A DNA stretch of 64,000 bases from Sodalis praecaptivus (GCF_000517425.1 NZ_CP006570.1:186001-250000); one strand, 5' to 3'. Counted from the stretch's first letter, positions 17,226-27,603 are shown. Notes: generated by a model not told the origin, from the sequence alone. A program made the numbers and translations.

Positions 17226-18266
17226 ATGCATACCATGAAACGCTGGGAAATGAATGATATCGGGCGCGCGGCGCTGTCGCTAAACGCCGCTGTCCCGATA
17301 CCCGAGCCAGGCCCGGACGAAGTCCTGGTAAAAGTGATGGCGGTTGCCCTTAATCATCGCGACAAAATGGTCATTGAAAGCGGACGGGGCCTCCCGCTGG
17401 CGTTTCCCTTTACGCCAGGCTCCGATCTCTCTGGCTGTATTGTGAAGTCCGGGATCAACGTGACTCACTTAGCTGCGGGCGATGACGTTATCTCGCTATT
17501 TACCCCCGATTGGCATGACGGTTTGCGGCCCGGCAATGCCCGCGAGCTGGCATATCGGACGCTGGGCGGCTTTTATCCCGGCGTACTGGCGCAATATGTC
17601 GTCATGAACCCGGCGTGGTTACTCCCTAAACCCGCCTCGCTCAGTCATCACGCCGCCAGCACCTTACCTTGTGCCGCGCTTACCGCCTGGTTCGCACTCG
17701 TTGAACGCGGGCATCTGCAACCCGGTGAGACGGTATTGCTCGAAGGCACGGGGGGCGTGGCGATGTTTGGCCTGCGAATAGCGCAACTGCGCGGAGCGAG
17801 GGTCATCGTGGTCACCCGTACGGGCAAAGTGCAGGCGGTAAAACAATTGGGCGCTGATACGGTCATCGATCGCACTACCCAGGACGTGGTTGAAACCGTA
17901 CTGCGGCTGACGGCGGACAAGGGCGTTGACCATGTGCTGGAGATCGCAGGAGGGGAGCATTTGGGGCAAGCGGCGGCCATGGCGGCCGTTGGCGGCAAAA
18001 TCTATCTCATTGGCGCGCTGGAGGGATTTGCGGTCTCATCGCCCCTCGAACCGCTATTATTTAAAGATTTGACTATTCACGGCATCGGCACCGGCCATCG
18101 TCGTGCGTTAGAGGAGATGTGCGCGGCGTTCGACGCCAACGGAGTGGCGCCGGTGATCGATACTGTCTACCCGCTAGAGGCGTTGCCGGCTGCGTTGGAC
18201 CATTTAGCGAAAGGCCCCTTTGGCAAAATTGTCATCAGCGTCGGTGAGGAGGTGGTTTCAACCTGA
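17226..18266 (+). CDS. Medium-chain NAD(P)-dependent alcohol dehydrogenase-like protein
   Basis: This MDR-superfamily oxidoreductase of about 346 residues has a GroES-like N-domain (ALNHRDKMV, FTPGSDLSG) and a Rossmann domain (LEGTGGVAMFGLRIAQLRGARV). The cysteine-rich loop of zinc-structural ADHs is not seen, so it is closer to the quinone-reductase/YogA-type branch. The start was moved from 17181 to 17226, with GAGGA about 11 bases upstream. The divergent LysR gene probably regulates it. The substrate is unknown. Confidence 0.86.
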   Translation: MHTMKRWEMNDIGRAALSLNAAVPIPEPGPDEVLVKVMAVALNHRDKMVIESGRGLPLAFPFTPGSDLSGCIVKSGINVTHLAAGDDVISLFTPDWHDGLRPGNARELAYRTLGGFYPGVLAQYVVMNPAWLLPKPASLSHHAASTLPCAALTAWFALVERGHLQPGETVLLEGTGGVAMFGLRIAQLRGARVIVVTRTGKVQAVKQLGADTVIDRTTQDVVETVLRLTADKGVDHVLEIAGGEHLGQAAAMAAVGGKIYLIGALEGFAVSSPLEPLLFKDLTIHGIGTGHRRALEEMCAAFDANGVAPVIDTVYPLEALPAALDHLAKGPFGKIVISVGEEVVST

Positions 18267-18346
18267 CCGCCGCGCGGTTGAACCGTACAGACCGGTAATC
18301 CGGCCGTAGGTGTCGCATCGCCATCAGCGCGTCGAAACAAGGAGGA

Positions 18347-18366
18347 ACGGGCGGGGAGCGGCCCGT
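18347..18366 (-). terminator. Hairpin downstream of the tautomerase gene
   Basis: ACGGGC at 18347-18352 pairs with GCCCGT at 18361-18366 around an eight-base loop. Read on the minus strand it is followed by a pyrimidine-rich run (TTCCTCCTTG), making a weak terminator for the operon 20250 to 18385. Confidence 0.4.
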
Positions 18367-18384
18367 CCGTCCGCCATTGCCGCT

Positions 18385-18597
18385 TTAGTCTTTGGCGCGA
18401 TAGGCTGCGGGAATACTGAATGTTTGATCGGCGCGATAATAGCCACCGTCTTTAACTTCTTCGATCAGTACCATGGTATGCGCCCTGGCCGCTTCACTAA
18501 AATATTCCACCAGAAGATCCGTTATCCGGTGCCCAATTTCAGCCTTTTGCGTCGAGCTCAGTGCGGCTTCGGGGGTTTTGATATTCACGAATGGCAT
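18385..18597 (-). CDS. 4-oxalocrotonate tautomerase-family protein
   Basis: This 70-residue protein starts Met-Pro, so Pro1 after Met removal is the catalytic base of the tautomerase superfamily. The beta-alpha-beta layout with STQKAEIGHRITDLLVE and the strand TMVLIEEV agrees. It is 25 bases after the SDR stop and ends the minus-strand operon of two SDRs. It would interconvert enol and keto forms of a small acid; the true substrate is unknown. Confidence 0.88.
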   Translation of the reverse strand: MPFVNIKTPEAALSSTQKAEIGHRITDLLVEYFSEAARAHTMVLIEEVKDGGYYRADQTFSIPAAYRAKD

Positions 18598-18622
18598 AGT
18601 CGTTTCCTCTTATTAAGCTGGG

Positions 18623-19510
18623 TTAACAGGCGGGCTTCAGTAAATCGGCGAGCCCGATTCGTTCCAATAATTGCTCGCGTACCCGGTCAGCCATGGCATT
18701 GACAATTTCAGCGCCATCGCGGGAGGGATCGATATGGCTTCTGAAGGGGCGTTGCCCTTTGGGAAGCGCGACGACGCGGGCAATTTCGCGGGCTACCTCT
18801 TGCGGATCGGCATTCTGCGGCTCCAGGCGCGCCAATCCTTCCAGCACCAGGCTGTCGGTCGCGTGATAGGGGCCTTGCCACCATGCTTGCGCGCGCTCGA
18901 CGTCTGCGGGTTGGCCGGCATGGGCAAAGTGATTTGTCCCGCCGGTAAACGCGCCAGGCACAATGATGGTCGTTTCGATGCCGAAGCGGGCAATCTCTAG
19001 TGCATAGCTTTGTGCCAGCGCATCCATGGCCGCTTTCGCCGCAAAATAGGGGGCGAGGAAAGGGGGCGTGCCGCCGCGGCTGGAGCTTGAACCTACCCAG
19101 ATAAGCAGTCCATTCCCCCTGCGCCGCATTGAGGGGAGGATGGCGCGATTTAATCGCTGGGTACCCAGCACATTGACATCGTAAATCGCGGCGAATTGCT
19201 CCGCGGTGAAGGCTTCGGCGGGGCCAAAAGCCATATGGCCGGCGTTATGGATAACGACATCAATGCCGCCGGAAGCGGTGAGAGCGTGTTCAACCGCTGC
19301 CATCACCGACGCCTCGTCCGTAACATCAAGCTGGATGGCCTCTATAGCACAACCTGCTGCGGCAAGCTCGGTGACTTTTCGCGCCGCCGCACCGTCATTG
19401 GCCTTGGGATCGCGCATCGTGGCAAAGATCTGATGCCCCGCTCTGGCAAGGGCTTCTGCCGTCATTGCCCCGAAGCCGCTGGAAGCGCCGGTAATGAGTA
19501 TCCGGGCCAT
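18623..19510 (-). CDS. SDR-family oxidoreductase
   Basis: This is a classical short-chain dehydrogenase/reductase of about 295 residues with ITGASSGFG, HNAGH, a catalytic Ser in WVGSSSSRG and YFAAK as YxxxK. The reading frame could start at 19555, but the ATG at 19510 overlaps the upstream TGA (TGATG), which indicates translational coupling and the normal family N-terminus. The substrate is unknown. It is co-transcribed with the SDR upstream and the tautomerase downstream. Confidence 0.88.
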   Translation of the reverse strand: MARILITGASSGFGAMTAEALARAGHQIFATMRDPKANDGAAARKVTELAAAGCAIEAIQLDVTDEASVMAAVEHALTASGGIDVVIHNAGHMAFGPAEAFTAEQFAAIYDVNVLGTQRLNRAILPSMRRRGNGLLIWVGSSSSRGGTPPFLAPYFAAKAAMDALAQSYALEIARFGIETTIIVPGAFTGGTNHFAHAGQPADVERAQAWWQGPYHATDSLVLEGLARLEPQNADPQEVAREIARVVALPKGQRPFRSHIDPSRDGAEIVNAMADRVREQLLERIGLADLLKPAC

Positions 19511-20250
19511 CAGATGACTCCCCCGTTGGCGCGAATAATTTGACCGTTGATCCAACCACTCTCGTCGCTGGCTAGGAAGCGCACGATCGGGGCAATATCC
19601 TCAGGCTCCCCGAGTCGGCCAAAAGGGTTCATCCCTTTGATTCTTGCGATGAGCTCCTCACTTTTCCCGGCCATAAAAAGCGCGGTGGCCACCGGCCCCG
19701 GCGCGATTGCGTTGACGGTAATGCGTTTCGGCCCCAGCTCTTTGGCCAGAACTTTCGTCATCGCTTCGATACCGGCTTTGGTGGCGGCATAACTGCCATA
19801 GGCCGGTTGATACAGGCCCACGACGCTTGAGGAAAAATTGATAATTCTCCCTCCCTCTGTTAAACGTTTGGTCGCCTCGCGCATGGTACGGAATGAACCG
19901 CTAAGGTTAAGGTTCAACATCTGTTCAAAGGCGTCGTCAGCGGTGTCGGCGACGGGAGAGAGATGCATGATACCCGCGTTATTAATAAGAATATCGACAG
20001 GGCCAAATGCCTGTTCCGCGCCGTCGAACAGCGCCACCGCGCCGCCGCGCTCGGAGAGATCCGCCTGCAGGGCAATCGCGTGTCCCCCCGCGGAGTTAAT
20101 ACGATCGACAACCTCATCGGCTTTTGCGGCATGCTGGGCATAATTCACCACCACGCGTACACCGTCCTCTGCCAATGATTTTGCCAACTGCGCGCCGATG
20201 CCGCGCGAAGCGCCGGTGACGATAGCGACTTTTGAGTGATTGGTTTTCAT
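19510..20250 (-). CDS. SDR-family 3-oxoacyl-reductase-like oxidoreductase
   Basis: This 246-residue SDR has VTGASRGIG, NNAG, INFSSS, YAATK as YxxxK and IAPGPVAT. The long frame from 20388 is trimmed to the ATG at 20250, which has GGAGGG five bases upstream. It is the first gene of the three-gene minus-strand operon and divergent from a LysR gene at 20351. The LysR gene is therefore its probable regulator. Confidence 0.9.
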   Translation of the reverse strand: MKTNHSKVAIVTGASRGIGAQLAKSLAEDGVRVVVNYAQHAAKADEVVDRINSAGGHAIALQADLSERGGAVALFDGAEQAFGPVDILINNAGIMHLSPVADTADDAFEQMLNLNLSGSFRTMREATKRLTEGGRIINFSSSVVGLYQPAYGSYAATKAGIEAMTKVLAKELGPKRITVNAIAPGPVATALFMAGKSEELIARIKGMNPFGRLGEPEDIAPIVRFLASDESGWINGQIIRANGGVI

Positions 20251-20309
20251 AGTGCCCTCCATAAGTGGTGATGAAAATACTATACAAACGCTTTCTGAAA
20301 ACAATACAG

Positions 20310-20321
20310 TGTCATCTGACA
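20310..20321. promoter_or_regulatory. Palindrome between divergent SDR and LysR genes
   Basis: TGTCA-TC-TGACA is a perfect five-pair palindrome in the 100-base divergent promoter region. It is a candidate operator for the LysR protein, although it is not a textbook T-N11-A box. Confidence 0.4.
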
Positions 20322-20350
20322 TCATTATTCTCCTGTAGAGAACAATCAAA

Positions 20351-21259
20351 ATGGATCGCATCACACGCATGCAGCTTTTTGTCCGCATCGTTGAGAGTCA
20401 TAGTTTCGTCAAGGCGGCGCAGGAAATGGGAATCGGACGGTCCACCGCGACGTCGACTATCCAGCGGCTGGAAAAAGAGCTGTCGGTCAGACTACTAACT
20501 CGAACAACGCGACATGTGACAACGACGCCCGAGGGAAAGGCGTTTTATCAGCGCATACGGACAATTTTAGCGGAGCTTGACGAAGCCTGCGGCGCCTTCA
20601 AAGAACACGACCCGAAAGGCCATTTACGCATCGAAGCCCCCGGCTTATTGACCAGGACCTTTATCGTTCCGCATTTACCCGCCTTTATGATGAAGTACCC
20701 CGGCCTGACACTCCAATTCGGCCAAACCGATCGCCTGGTCGATTTGGTACGGGACGGCATTGATTGTGCGATTCGTGCCGGCGAACTCAACGACAGCGGC
20801 CTGTTTTACCGCAGGCTTGGCGCATTGCAGGAAGTTACCTGCGCCAGCCCGGCCTACTTCCAGAAATATGGTTTGCCGGCCAGCATTGATGACCTGAAAG
20901 GGCATTATATGGTGGGTTTTGTTTCGTCACGCACCGGGCAAATAATGCCGCTGGAATTTATGCACAAGGGAAAACGTGAAATCAGAACGATCCCCGCTTT
21001 AGTCACGGCGGACAACTCCGATACCGTGGCCGACCTCGCCCGTATGGGTTTTGGTTTAATTCAGGCACCGCGTTACCGTTTTGAAAAAGAATTAGCGCAC
21101 GGCGAGCTGATTGAAGTCTTCGCCGATAAGTTACCGCAACCGATGCCGCTCAATGTGGTGTATCCCCATAAAAACCAGATGTCGCGCCGGCTATCGGTGT
21201 TCTTGGACTGGCTACAAGAGATTGGTTTCTCGGCGCAGGTCGCTTTATCCCGTCAGTAA
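20351..21259 (+). CDS. LysR-family transcriptional regulator
   Basis: This 302-residue LysR regulator of the AaeR/DsdC-like branch has an HTH (FVKAAQEMGIGRSTATSTIQRLEKEL) at residues 16-45 and an effector domain with LVDLVRDGIDCAIRAG. It is divergent from the SDR-SDR-tautomerase operon, which it probably controls. The ribosome site is weak (GAGA), as is common for autoregulated LysR genes. Confidence 0.9.
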   Translation: MDRITRMQLFVRIVESHSFVKAAQEMGIGRSTATSTIQRLEKELSVRLLTRTTRHVTTTPEGKAFYQRIRTILAELDEACGAFKEHDPKGHLRIEAPGLLTRTFIVPHLPAFMMKYPGLTLQFGQTDRLVDLVRDGIDCAIRAGELNDSGLFYRRLGALQEVTCASPAYFQKYGLPASIDDLKGHYMVGFVSSRTGQIMPLEFMHKGKREIRTIPALVTADNSDTVADLARMGFGLIQAPRYRFEKELAHGELIEVFADKLPQPMPLNVVYPHKNQMSRRLSVFLDWLQEIGFSAQVALSRQ

Positions 21260-21687
21260 CCGGCTGACGCGCGCGGCAAACGCACCTAGCCTGATGGATC
21301 GTTGCCGCCGCTGGGCTCGCACCAGTAGAAGAGGACGGCGGCGTTAAAGCGGGGGATTGCCGCAGTCGATAGCGATCGCCGCGTTGCCGACGGTCCTGGC
21401 AAGTGATCGGGTTATGCCGTGTCGCCATGGTGACATCTGACCGCGCGCGATGGGTTGCCTTGCGGCTACGGTGACATGAAGCGTTATTGATTTAAAGTCA
21501 AGCAAAGTGACCGAAAGCTGCACTCTACGACAGCGCCTCGGGCATCTTGTTGGCGTGACGTGTAGCGGCCCTGGCACCAGACTGGCGTTAAGTCGCCGTC
21601 AACAGGCAGGTAGCGGCGGTGCAAAGCCATTTAGGCGCTGCGCCGGCTGGAAGTAACGCCTGCGGCTGAGGCTGTGTCATCCTGCCA
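21260..21687. other. Intergenic region with no recognised gene
   Basis: These 430 bases are GC-rich, and short frames run through them on both strands (21344-21577, 21150-21428), but none has a ribosome site or a recognisable family. It may be decayed coding sequence. Confidence 0.5.
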
Positions 21688-21716
21688 TTGACAAGGTAGA
21701 ATGATCGTTCTACATT
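21688..21716 (+). promoter_or_regulatory. Sigma-70 promoter with embedded TetR operator
   Basis: TTGACA at 21688-21693 and TACATT at 21711-21716 are spaced by 17 bases. GTAGAA-TGATCG-TTCTAC at 21696-21713 is a palindrome with six-pair arms lying between and over these elements. It is exactly where a TetR-type protein would repress its own gene, which starts at 21724. Confidence 0.7.
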
Positions 21717-21723
21717 CGGCAAT

Positions 21724-22305
21724 ATGAAAAAGACAACGTCCGACACACGTGAAAAAATCCTCAACACGGCTGAACAGCTTATTGCGCAATTGGGCATTCA
21801 GGCTACCAGCATGGATCTATTGGTGAAAACCTCGGGTGTCGCCAGAAAAAGCATTTACCGCTATTTTCCCACCAAGGATGACGTAGCTGCCGCAGCGCTG
21901 ACCGCGAGAGACGCACGCTGGTTAGCCTGGTTTCGTGCCGCAACGGAAACCGCGAATACGCCTCAATTGCGCCTCTTGGCGATGTTTGATGCGTTATCCC
22001 TCTGGTTCCAGTCGGTCGACTTTCGCGGTTGCGTCTTTATCAATACCGCGGGGGAAATAGGGGATGCCGACGCGCCGCTCCGCGTGATCAGCAAGCGGCA
22101 TAAGCAGAAATTACTCGCGTATATCCACCATCTCTGCGAGCAGACCCCATGCCCGCAGCCGGCGCGGCTGGCCCGACAACTGTTGCTCCTGATCGAGGGC
22201 GCGATAACGCTTGCCCGGGTAATGGGCGCGCTTGATGCGGCGAATATCGCCAAGGACACGGCCCGTACGCTGCTAGCACAAGCATGCCCGCCGCCGGCAG
22301 ACTGA
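21724..22305 (+). CDS. TetR/AcrR-family transcriptional regulator
   Basis: This 193-residue regulator has the TetR N-terminal HTH (REKILNTAEQLI, then VARKSIYRYFPTKDDV) and a ligand domain with FINTAGEIGDAD. The embedded palindrome upstream predicts autorepression. It is 42 bases from the DUF1348 gene, which is probably co-transcribed. The inducer is unknown. Confidence 0.9.
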   Translation: MKKTTSDTREKILNTAEQLIAQLGIQATSMDLLVKTSGVARKSIYRYFPTKDDVAAAALTARDARWLAWFRAATETANTPQLRLLAMFDALSLWFQSVDFRGCVFINTAGEIGDADAPLRVISKRHKQKLLAYIHHLCEQTPCPQPARLARQLLLLIEGAITLARVMGALDAANIAKDTARTLLAQACPPPAD

Positions 22306-22347
22306 AATTGCGTTATTCCATCCTTCATCATCTCACTGAGGTCTCAT

Positions 22348-22827
22348 ATGTCGCACGATACGTTAATACGCCCACCGCTACCGCCGTTTACGCATGCCTC
22401 TGCGGTGCAGAAAGTTCGGTTGGCGGAAGATGGCTGGAACAGCCGCGATCCGGAAAAGGTGTCCCTTGCCTACAGCGATGACACTCAGTGGCGCAACCGC
22501 GCCGAGTTCATCAACAACCGGGAACAGGCCCGGGCGTTTCTTGACCGCAAATGGAAAAAAGAGTTGGATTATCGGCTTATCAAGGAACTGTGGGCCTTCA
22601 CCGATTCCCGTATTGCCGTACGTTACGCTTACGAATGGCATGACGACTCGGGAAACTGGTTCCGCTCATACGGTAATGAAAATTGGGAATTTGGCGCAGA
22701 CGGTTTAATGACCCGGCGGTTTGCCTGTATCAACGACCTCCCTATCAAAGAGCATGAGCGTAAATACCATTGGCCGCTGGGGCGCCGCCCTGATGACCAT
22801 CCCGGCTTGACCGAACTGGGGCTTTGA
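22348..22827 (+). CDS. DUF1348 / NTF2-like protein
   Basis: This 159-residue protein of the DUF1348 family has an NTF2-like cone fold. Typical phrases are [51 protein letters not shown] and the closing [20 protein letters not shown] lies six bases before the ATG. The biochemical role of the family is not settled; it often follows TetR genes, as here. Confidence 0.9.
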   Translation: MSHDTLIRPPLPPFTHASAVQKVRLAEDGWNSRDPEKVSLAYSDDTQWRNRAEFINNREQARAFLDRKWKKELDYRLIKELWAFTDSRIAVRYAYEWHDDSGNWFRSYGNENWEFGADGLMTRRFACINDLPIKEHERKYHWPLGRRPDDHPGLTELGL

Positions 22828-23559
22828 GCGGCGGCCATTTTCCTGCGACTTTTTTTTGTCGCCGGCGGGGCGCGCCTTATCCGCGCGGGCAATGCTGCTT
22901 TGCCGATGATGCACCCTGGCGCCGTCGGGGCGTCACGGCGCGTTAGGCCGGCATAGTGAGGGGAAGGGCGGAAGCGTCGTAGCGGAGCGATAGCTTCAGC
23001 AATCCAGGCGCCCGCTGGCGTCAGCGCTCCACGAACGCAGCGGCCTATTTTCATTCTGCGGCACGATGGTCCGTTGACCGGCGGCGAAGAGCAAACTATT
23101 GCCACAGAGTCAGAAACATACTTTGACCAATGATGACATTGATGTGCGGTTAAATGATGTCATGTTTGATAGTCAATGTTAATTAATTATCATATTTGTT
23201 GTAATGTTCAAACCCTGTTTATCTCGCCCCTTTTGCCTTATCCCCTCTTCCTGCCGCTAATGTTTGTACTTCGTCACGAAATACCGTATTGGCATATCTG
23301 ATAGATTTGCATGCCAGTAGCGTACCCCCGCTTTTATCGCCATACTGGCACCACGTTGATGATGAGATGCGTTGAAAATTAAACGATAAAGCGATGTTAA
23401 CAATCGATAATTTTTTAAAGAAAAGCGTCATTAAAAAATTTCTGGCAGGGAACAATGCGGAAAATATCGGCGCGCGCTCTAACACACCTACGCCTTATTG
23501 CTAATGATCAACGCGGTCGTCCGAACATTTTTTGTTTTTAAAAAAAGGGGGGTGAGGTG
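22828..23559. other. Intergenic region upstream of pckA
   Basis: About 730 bases. The first part (22828-23050) is GC-rich, with a CGAC-T8-GTCG hairpin near 22847. The second part (23090-23560) is AT-rich and probably carries the pckA-operon promoter. ATGACAT at 23133 and ATGTCAT at 23157 form an inverted repeat that could be a regulator site. No gene was recognised. Confidence 0.5.
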
Positions 23560-25209
23560 ATGGATGTTCAGGAACACTTAGTCCGGTATTTGCGCGGCGC
23601 AGGTATAGATAACCCCATACATATCCATTATAACCCGAGTCATGACGCATTATACCAACATGAAACCGCGCCCGAACTGGTCGGGCTTGAACGCGCTACA
23701 TTAACTCATCTGGGGGCCGTCGCTGTAGATACAGGTATTTTTACCGGGCGCTCGCCGGCTGATAAATATTTTGTCAAGGATGATAACACCAAAAATACGC
23801 TGTGGTGGCATGAGGGTGAAACAAATAAAAATGATAATAACCCCATCACTAGCGAAGTTTGGCGATATTTGAAGCAATGTGTCACCCATCAGCTTTCGGG
23901 TAAGACATTATACGTCGTGGATGCCTGGTGTGGCGCCAGTAAAAATTCCCGGCTTGCGGTCCGCTTTGTCACGGAAGTCGCTTGGCAGGCGCATTTCGTC
24001 ACGAATATGTTCATTCGCCCCACAGCGGAAGAGCTTGATCAATTCCAACCCGAATTTTTGGTGCTGAACGGCGCCAAATGTACCAATCCCGCATGGAAGG
24101 AACAAGGTCTAAACTCCGAAAATTTTATTGCGTTCAATCTGAGTGAAAATATCCAGCTGATTGGCGGTACCTGGTACGGCGGTGAAATGAAAAAAGGGCT
24201 GTTTACGGTAATGAATTACCTAATGCCCCGTCAAGGTATTGCTTCCATGCATTGCTCAGCCAATGTCGGACAGGCAGGTGACGTCGCGCTGTTCTTCGGT
24301 CTTTCCGGCACCGGGAAAACCACGCTCTCAACCGATCCTGAGCGCTTTTTAATCGGTGATGATGAACATGGCTGGGACGAAAGCGGCGTGTTTAACTATG
24401 AAGGTGGCTGTTACGCGAAGGTGATTAAGCTCAGCGCGGACAATGAGCCCGAGATTTATCAGGCTATCCGTCGTGATGCTCTTTTGGAAAATGTCGTCAT
24501 TGGCGAAAAGGGAAATATTGATTTTGAGGATACGTCTAAAACCGAAAACACGCGCGTTTCTTATCCTCTTCACCATATCCGAAATATTGTCCGTCCCTCT
24601 TCTCAAGCCGGCCACGCCAAAAAAATCATCTTTCTCACGGCTGACGCCTTCGGCGTTCTTCCCGCCGCGTGTTGTTTAACAGAGCAGCAAATGCAATACC
24701 ATTTTCTTTCAGGCTTTACCGCCAAACTAGCCGGTACCGAGCGCGGCGTGACTGAGCCCCGGCCCGTATTTTCCTCCTGTTTCGGTGCGGCCTTCCTTTC
24801 GCTGCATCCCACGCAGTATGCCGACATATTGCTTGAACGAGTTCGAGAAGCGAAAGCTGAGGCCTGGTTGGTGAACACGGGGTGGAACGGCAGGCATCAG
24901 CGTATTTCATTATCCGACACGCGCAAAATCATTCGTGCCATTTTAACTGATGAGTTAAAAAATACGTCGTTCATTACCCTGCCCATTTTTAATCTGGCTA
25001 TGCCGCAAAATATTGCCGGCGTTGCCAGCGAGAAGCTCGACCCGCGTAACGCCTGGAACAGTGAGGAAGAGTGGCGAGTAAAAGCGTTAGCGCTGGCAGG
25101 AAAATTTATCCAGAATTTTGAACAGTTCACCGATACGCCAACGGGCAAAGCCTTGCAGGCGGCCGGGCCAATGTTAACGGAATCGCGCAACGGTAAAGCA
25201 GGCAAATAA
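23560..25209 (+). CDS. pckA: Phosphoenolpyruvate carboxykinase (ATP)
   Basis: This 549-residue enzyme converts oxaloacetate plus ATP to phosphoenolpyruvate, CO2 and ADP. The PckA marks are [14 protein letters not shown], the active-site block [12 protein letters not shown], kinase loop [11 protein letters not shown] near residue 250, [19 protein letters not shown] and [10 protein letters not shown]. The ATG at 23560 follows AGGGGGG at good distance; a GTG at 23557 is adjacent. It is 47 bases upstream of the LigI-like lactonase. That pathway ends in oxaloacetate and pyruvate, so PckA placed here fits. It appears diverged from the E. coli housekeeping enzyme, suggesting a pathway-dedicated copy. 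Confidence 0.95.
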   Translation: MDVQEHLVRYLRGAGIDNPIHIHYNPSHDALYQHETAPELVGLERATLTHLGAVAVDTGIFTGRSPADKYFVKDDNTKNTLWWHEGETNKNDNNPITSEVWRYLKQCVTHQLSGKTLYVVDAWCGASKNSRLAVRFVTEVAWQAHFVTNMFIRPTAEELDQFQPEFLVLNGAKCTNPAWKEQGLNSENFIAFNLSENIQLIGGTWYGGEMKKGLFTVMNYLMPRQGIASMHCSANVGQAGDVALFFGLSGTGKTTLSTDPERFLIGDDEHGWDESGVFNYEGGCYAKVIKLSADNEPEIYQAIRRDALLENVVIGEKGNIDFEDTSKTENTRVSYPLHHIRNIVRPSSQAGHAKKIIFLTADAFGVLPAACCLTEQQMQYHFLSGFTAKLAGTERGVTEPRPVFSSCFGAAFLSLHPTQYADILLERVREAKAEAWLVNTGWNGRHQRISLSDTRKIIRAILTDELKNTSFITLPIFNLAMPQNIAGVASEKLDPRNAWNSEEEWRVKALALAGKFIQNFEQFTDTPTGKALQAAGPMLTESRNGKAGK

Positions 25210-25256
25210 AGTTGGCGTTTGTGCTGCACATTTAGAATGAACAAAAGGAGATCGCA

Positions 25257-26165
25257 ATGAAGTTCACTAAGACCCCGGGTTGGTTAGATTTTCATCCCGC
25301 GCCATCAACGCCGCGTTTTGTTGTGCCGGAAGGCGCAGTGGACGCGCATTGCCATGTTTTTGGCCCGGGGGAAACATTTCCCTATGCTCCGCAACGGAAA
25401 TATACGCCTTGTGATGCGCCAAAAGAGCAGCTTTTTGCACTGCGTGACAAGCTGGGTTTTCGTCGCAACGTGATTGTCCAAGCCACCTGCCACGGCGATG
25501 ACAATAGCGCGTTAATTGATGCCCTGCGGGCGGCGGACGGCACGGCCCGGGGTGTAGCAACGGTGAAACGCACTATTCGCGATGAAGAACTTCTTGCGTT
25601 ACATCAAGCCGGGGTGCGCGGGGTTCGCTTTAATTTTGTCAAACGCCTGGTGGATTTTACACCGAAAGATGAATTGCTTGAAATCGCGCATCGTATCGCG
25701 CCCTTGGGATGGCACATCGTGGTGTATTTTGAAGCGGCTGATTTGGCCGAATTATGGGACTTTTTTACCTCGATACCGACCCAGGTCGTCGTCGATCATA
25801 TGGGACGCCCGGATGTGTCATTGCCGGTGGAAGGGGTGGAATTCCAGCGTTTTGTCGCACTGATGCGCGAACACGAGAATATCTGGTGCAAAGTGAGTTG
25901 TCCCGAACGTTTATCCCATACGGGACCGGCTGCGGTAGAAGGGCAGCAGCGCCCCTATCAAGACGTCGTCCCCTTTGCCCGATATTTAGTGGCGCACTTT
26001 CCCGACCGGGTATTGTGGGGTACCGACTGGCCTCATCCTAATTTGAAAGGACATATGCCGGATGACGGATTGTTAGTTAACTACATCCCCTTCATCGCGC
26101 CATCAGCAGAACTGCAACATAAACTCCTGGTTGATAATCCAATGCGTCTTTATTGGCCAGAATGA
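25257..26165 (+). CDS. ligI: 2-pyrone-4,6-dicarboxylate lactonase-like amidohydrolase
   Basis: This 302-residue amidohydrolase-family protein closely follows remembered LigI of Sphingobium. The shared phrases are VDAHCHVFGPG, FALRDKLGF, VIVQATCHG, GVRFNFVKRLVD, VVDHMGRPDV, WGTDWPHPN and a C-terminal NPMRLYW. LigI opens the lactone of 2-pyrone-4,6-dicarboxylate to 4-oxalomesaconate without needing a metal. GGAG is six bases before the ATG. The genes for the next steps are at 32631-35183. Confidence 0.88.
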   Translation: MKFTKTPGWLDFHPAPSTPRFVVPEGAVDAHCHVFGPGETFPYAPQRKYTPCDAPKEQLFALRDKLGFRRNVIVQATCHGDDNSALIDALRAADGTARGVATVKRTIRDEELLALHQAGVRGVRFNFVKRLVDFTPKDELLEIAHRIAPLGWHIVVYFEAADLAELWDFFTSIPTQVVVDHMGRPDVSLPVEGVEFQRFVALMREHENIWCKVSCPERLSHTGPAAVEGQQRPYQDVVPFARYLVAHFPDRVLWGTDWPHPNLKGHMPDDGLLVNYIPFIAPSAELQHKLLVDNPMRLYWPE

Positions 26166-26295
26166 GTGTGCTTTTCCAGCAGAGGAAATCCGTTATTGGT
26201 AAGGATACGTCATCGGCGATAAAAAAGATAAACGCCGGCTTGACAGCAAGAATGAAAGTATTTGGTTGATAGACAACCCTACAACTGAGGTCATC

Positions 26296-27573
26296 ATGAA
26301 CAAAACAAAAAAACCTTTTTATAAAACCATTTATTTTGAGGTTCTTATCGGTGTAGTACTGGGCATTTTATTAGGGCATTTTTGGCCATCATTAGCGGTG
26401 AAAATGGCTCCATTGGGGGAAGGTTTCATCAAGCTCATCAAAATGATGATTGGCGTCATTGTATTCTGCACTATCGTAACCGGTGTCGCGGGGATGCGTG
26501 ATATGAAAAAGGTGGGGCGTGTTGGGGGTAAAGCGCTCATCTATTTTGAGGTGATCTCCACCTTTTCATTACTGATCGGGTTGATTGGTGGGCATATCCT
26601 TAATCCCGGTAAAGGCTTTAACGTCAGACCAGAAAGTCTGGATGCTTCTTTAGTACAAGGCTATATTGAAAAAGCCCAACACCTTGACTTTGTTAGCTTT
26701 CTAATGCATATCATTCCCGATAGCGTCGTCAGCGCATTCGTCCAGGGTAATATTCTCAGTATTCTTTTGATAGCGGTTTTATTTGGCTGGGCGTTAACCA
26801 CGTTAGGCGAAGCGGGCCGTCAGGTCTTTAATGTTATCGACGGTTTCTCGCAAGTTTTCTTCAAAATTGTCAATATGATTATCCGTTTATCGTCTATTGG
26901 GGCCTTTGGCGCGATTGCCTTTACCGTTGGGCAATATGGCGCCGGATCGCTGGGGCCATTGATGAAATTGGTAGGCGGTTTCTATGTCCTGTGCATCTTC
27001 TTTGTTATCGTCGTGCTGGGTTTCGTGTGCCATCTTTGCCATATCAGTATCTTCAAATTCGTCAACTACATCAAAGATGAACTATTAATCGTGCTGGGGA
27101 CCAGCTCCTCTGAAGTCGTCATGCCGCAGATCATGGCTAAAATGGAAAAACTGGGCTGTTCCAAATCGGCAGTCGGCCTGATCATTCCTACCGGTTACTC
27201 TTTCAATCTCGACGGCACAAATCTTTACCTCACGATGGCGGTCGTCTTTATTTCGCAGGCAATGAATATTGACTTAAGTTTAACCGATCAACTCATCATT
27301 ATCGGTGTTGGCATGCTTACCTCTAAAGGCGCAAGCGGCATTGCCGGCGCGGCATTCGTTATGTTGACCAGTACGCTATTAATTGTGCCTATTGTCCCTG
27401 TTCAGGGCATGGTGCTTATTCTCGGCGTGCATCGATTCCTTGGGACAGGCTTAGCCATGACTAACCTGGTCGGTAATGGCGTTGCTTGCCTTGTCGTCTC
27501 GGCTTGGGAAAAAGAACTTGATTTCAAAAAACTTGACCATGAAATCAGAAATCCCGGGCAAGAAATAGCTTAA
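26296..27573 (+). CDS. DctA-type dicarboxylate:cation symporter
   Basis: This inner-membrane carrier of the DAACS family is about 425 residues long. Signature blocks are [29 protein letters not shown] and [16 protein letters not shown]. The ATG at 26296 has GAGG five bases upstream. E. coli DctA takes up succinate, fumarate and malate. Placed between the pyrone lactonase and a porin, this copy may import 2-pyrone-4,6-dicarboxylate or a related polycarboxylate. Confidence 0.9.
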   Translation: MNKTKKPFYKTIYFEVLIGVVLGILLGHFWPSLAVKMAPLGEGFIKLIKMMIGVIVFCTIVTGVAGMRDMKKVGRVGGKALIYFEVISTFSLLIGLIGGHILNPGKGFNVRPESLDASLVQGYIEKAQHLDFVSFLMHIIPDSVVSAFVQGNILSILLIAVLFGWALTTLGEAGRQVFNVIDGFSQVFFKIVNMIIRLSSIGAFGAIAFTVGQYGAGSLGPLMKLVGGFYVLCIFFVIVVLGFVCHLCHISIFKFVNYIKDELLIVLGTSSSEVVMPQIMAKMEKLGCSKSAVGLIIPTGYSFNLDGTNLYLTMAVVFISQAMNIDLSLTDQLIIIGVGMLTSKGASGIAGAAFVMLTSTLLIVPIVPVQGMVLILGVHRFLGTGLAMTNLVGNGVACLVVSAWEKELDFKKLDHEIRNPGQEIA

Positions 27574-27603
27574 AAATAATATTAAATTTTTAAGGTAATA
27601 ACC

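Noticed and set aside
22629-23105. 158-codon minus-strand frame
   Set aside because: It overlaps the DUF1348 gene antisense and has no ribosome site or family.
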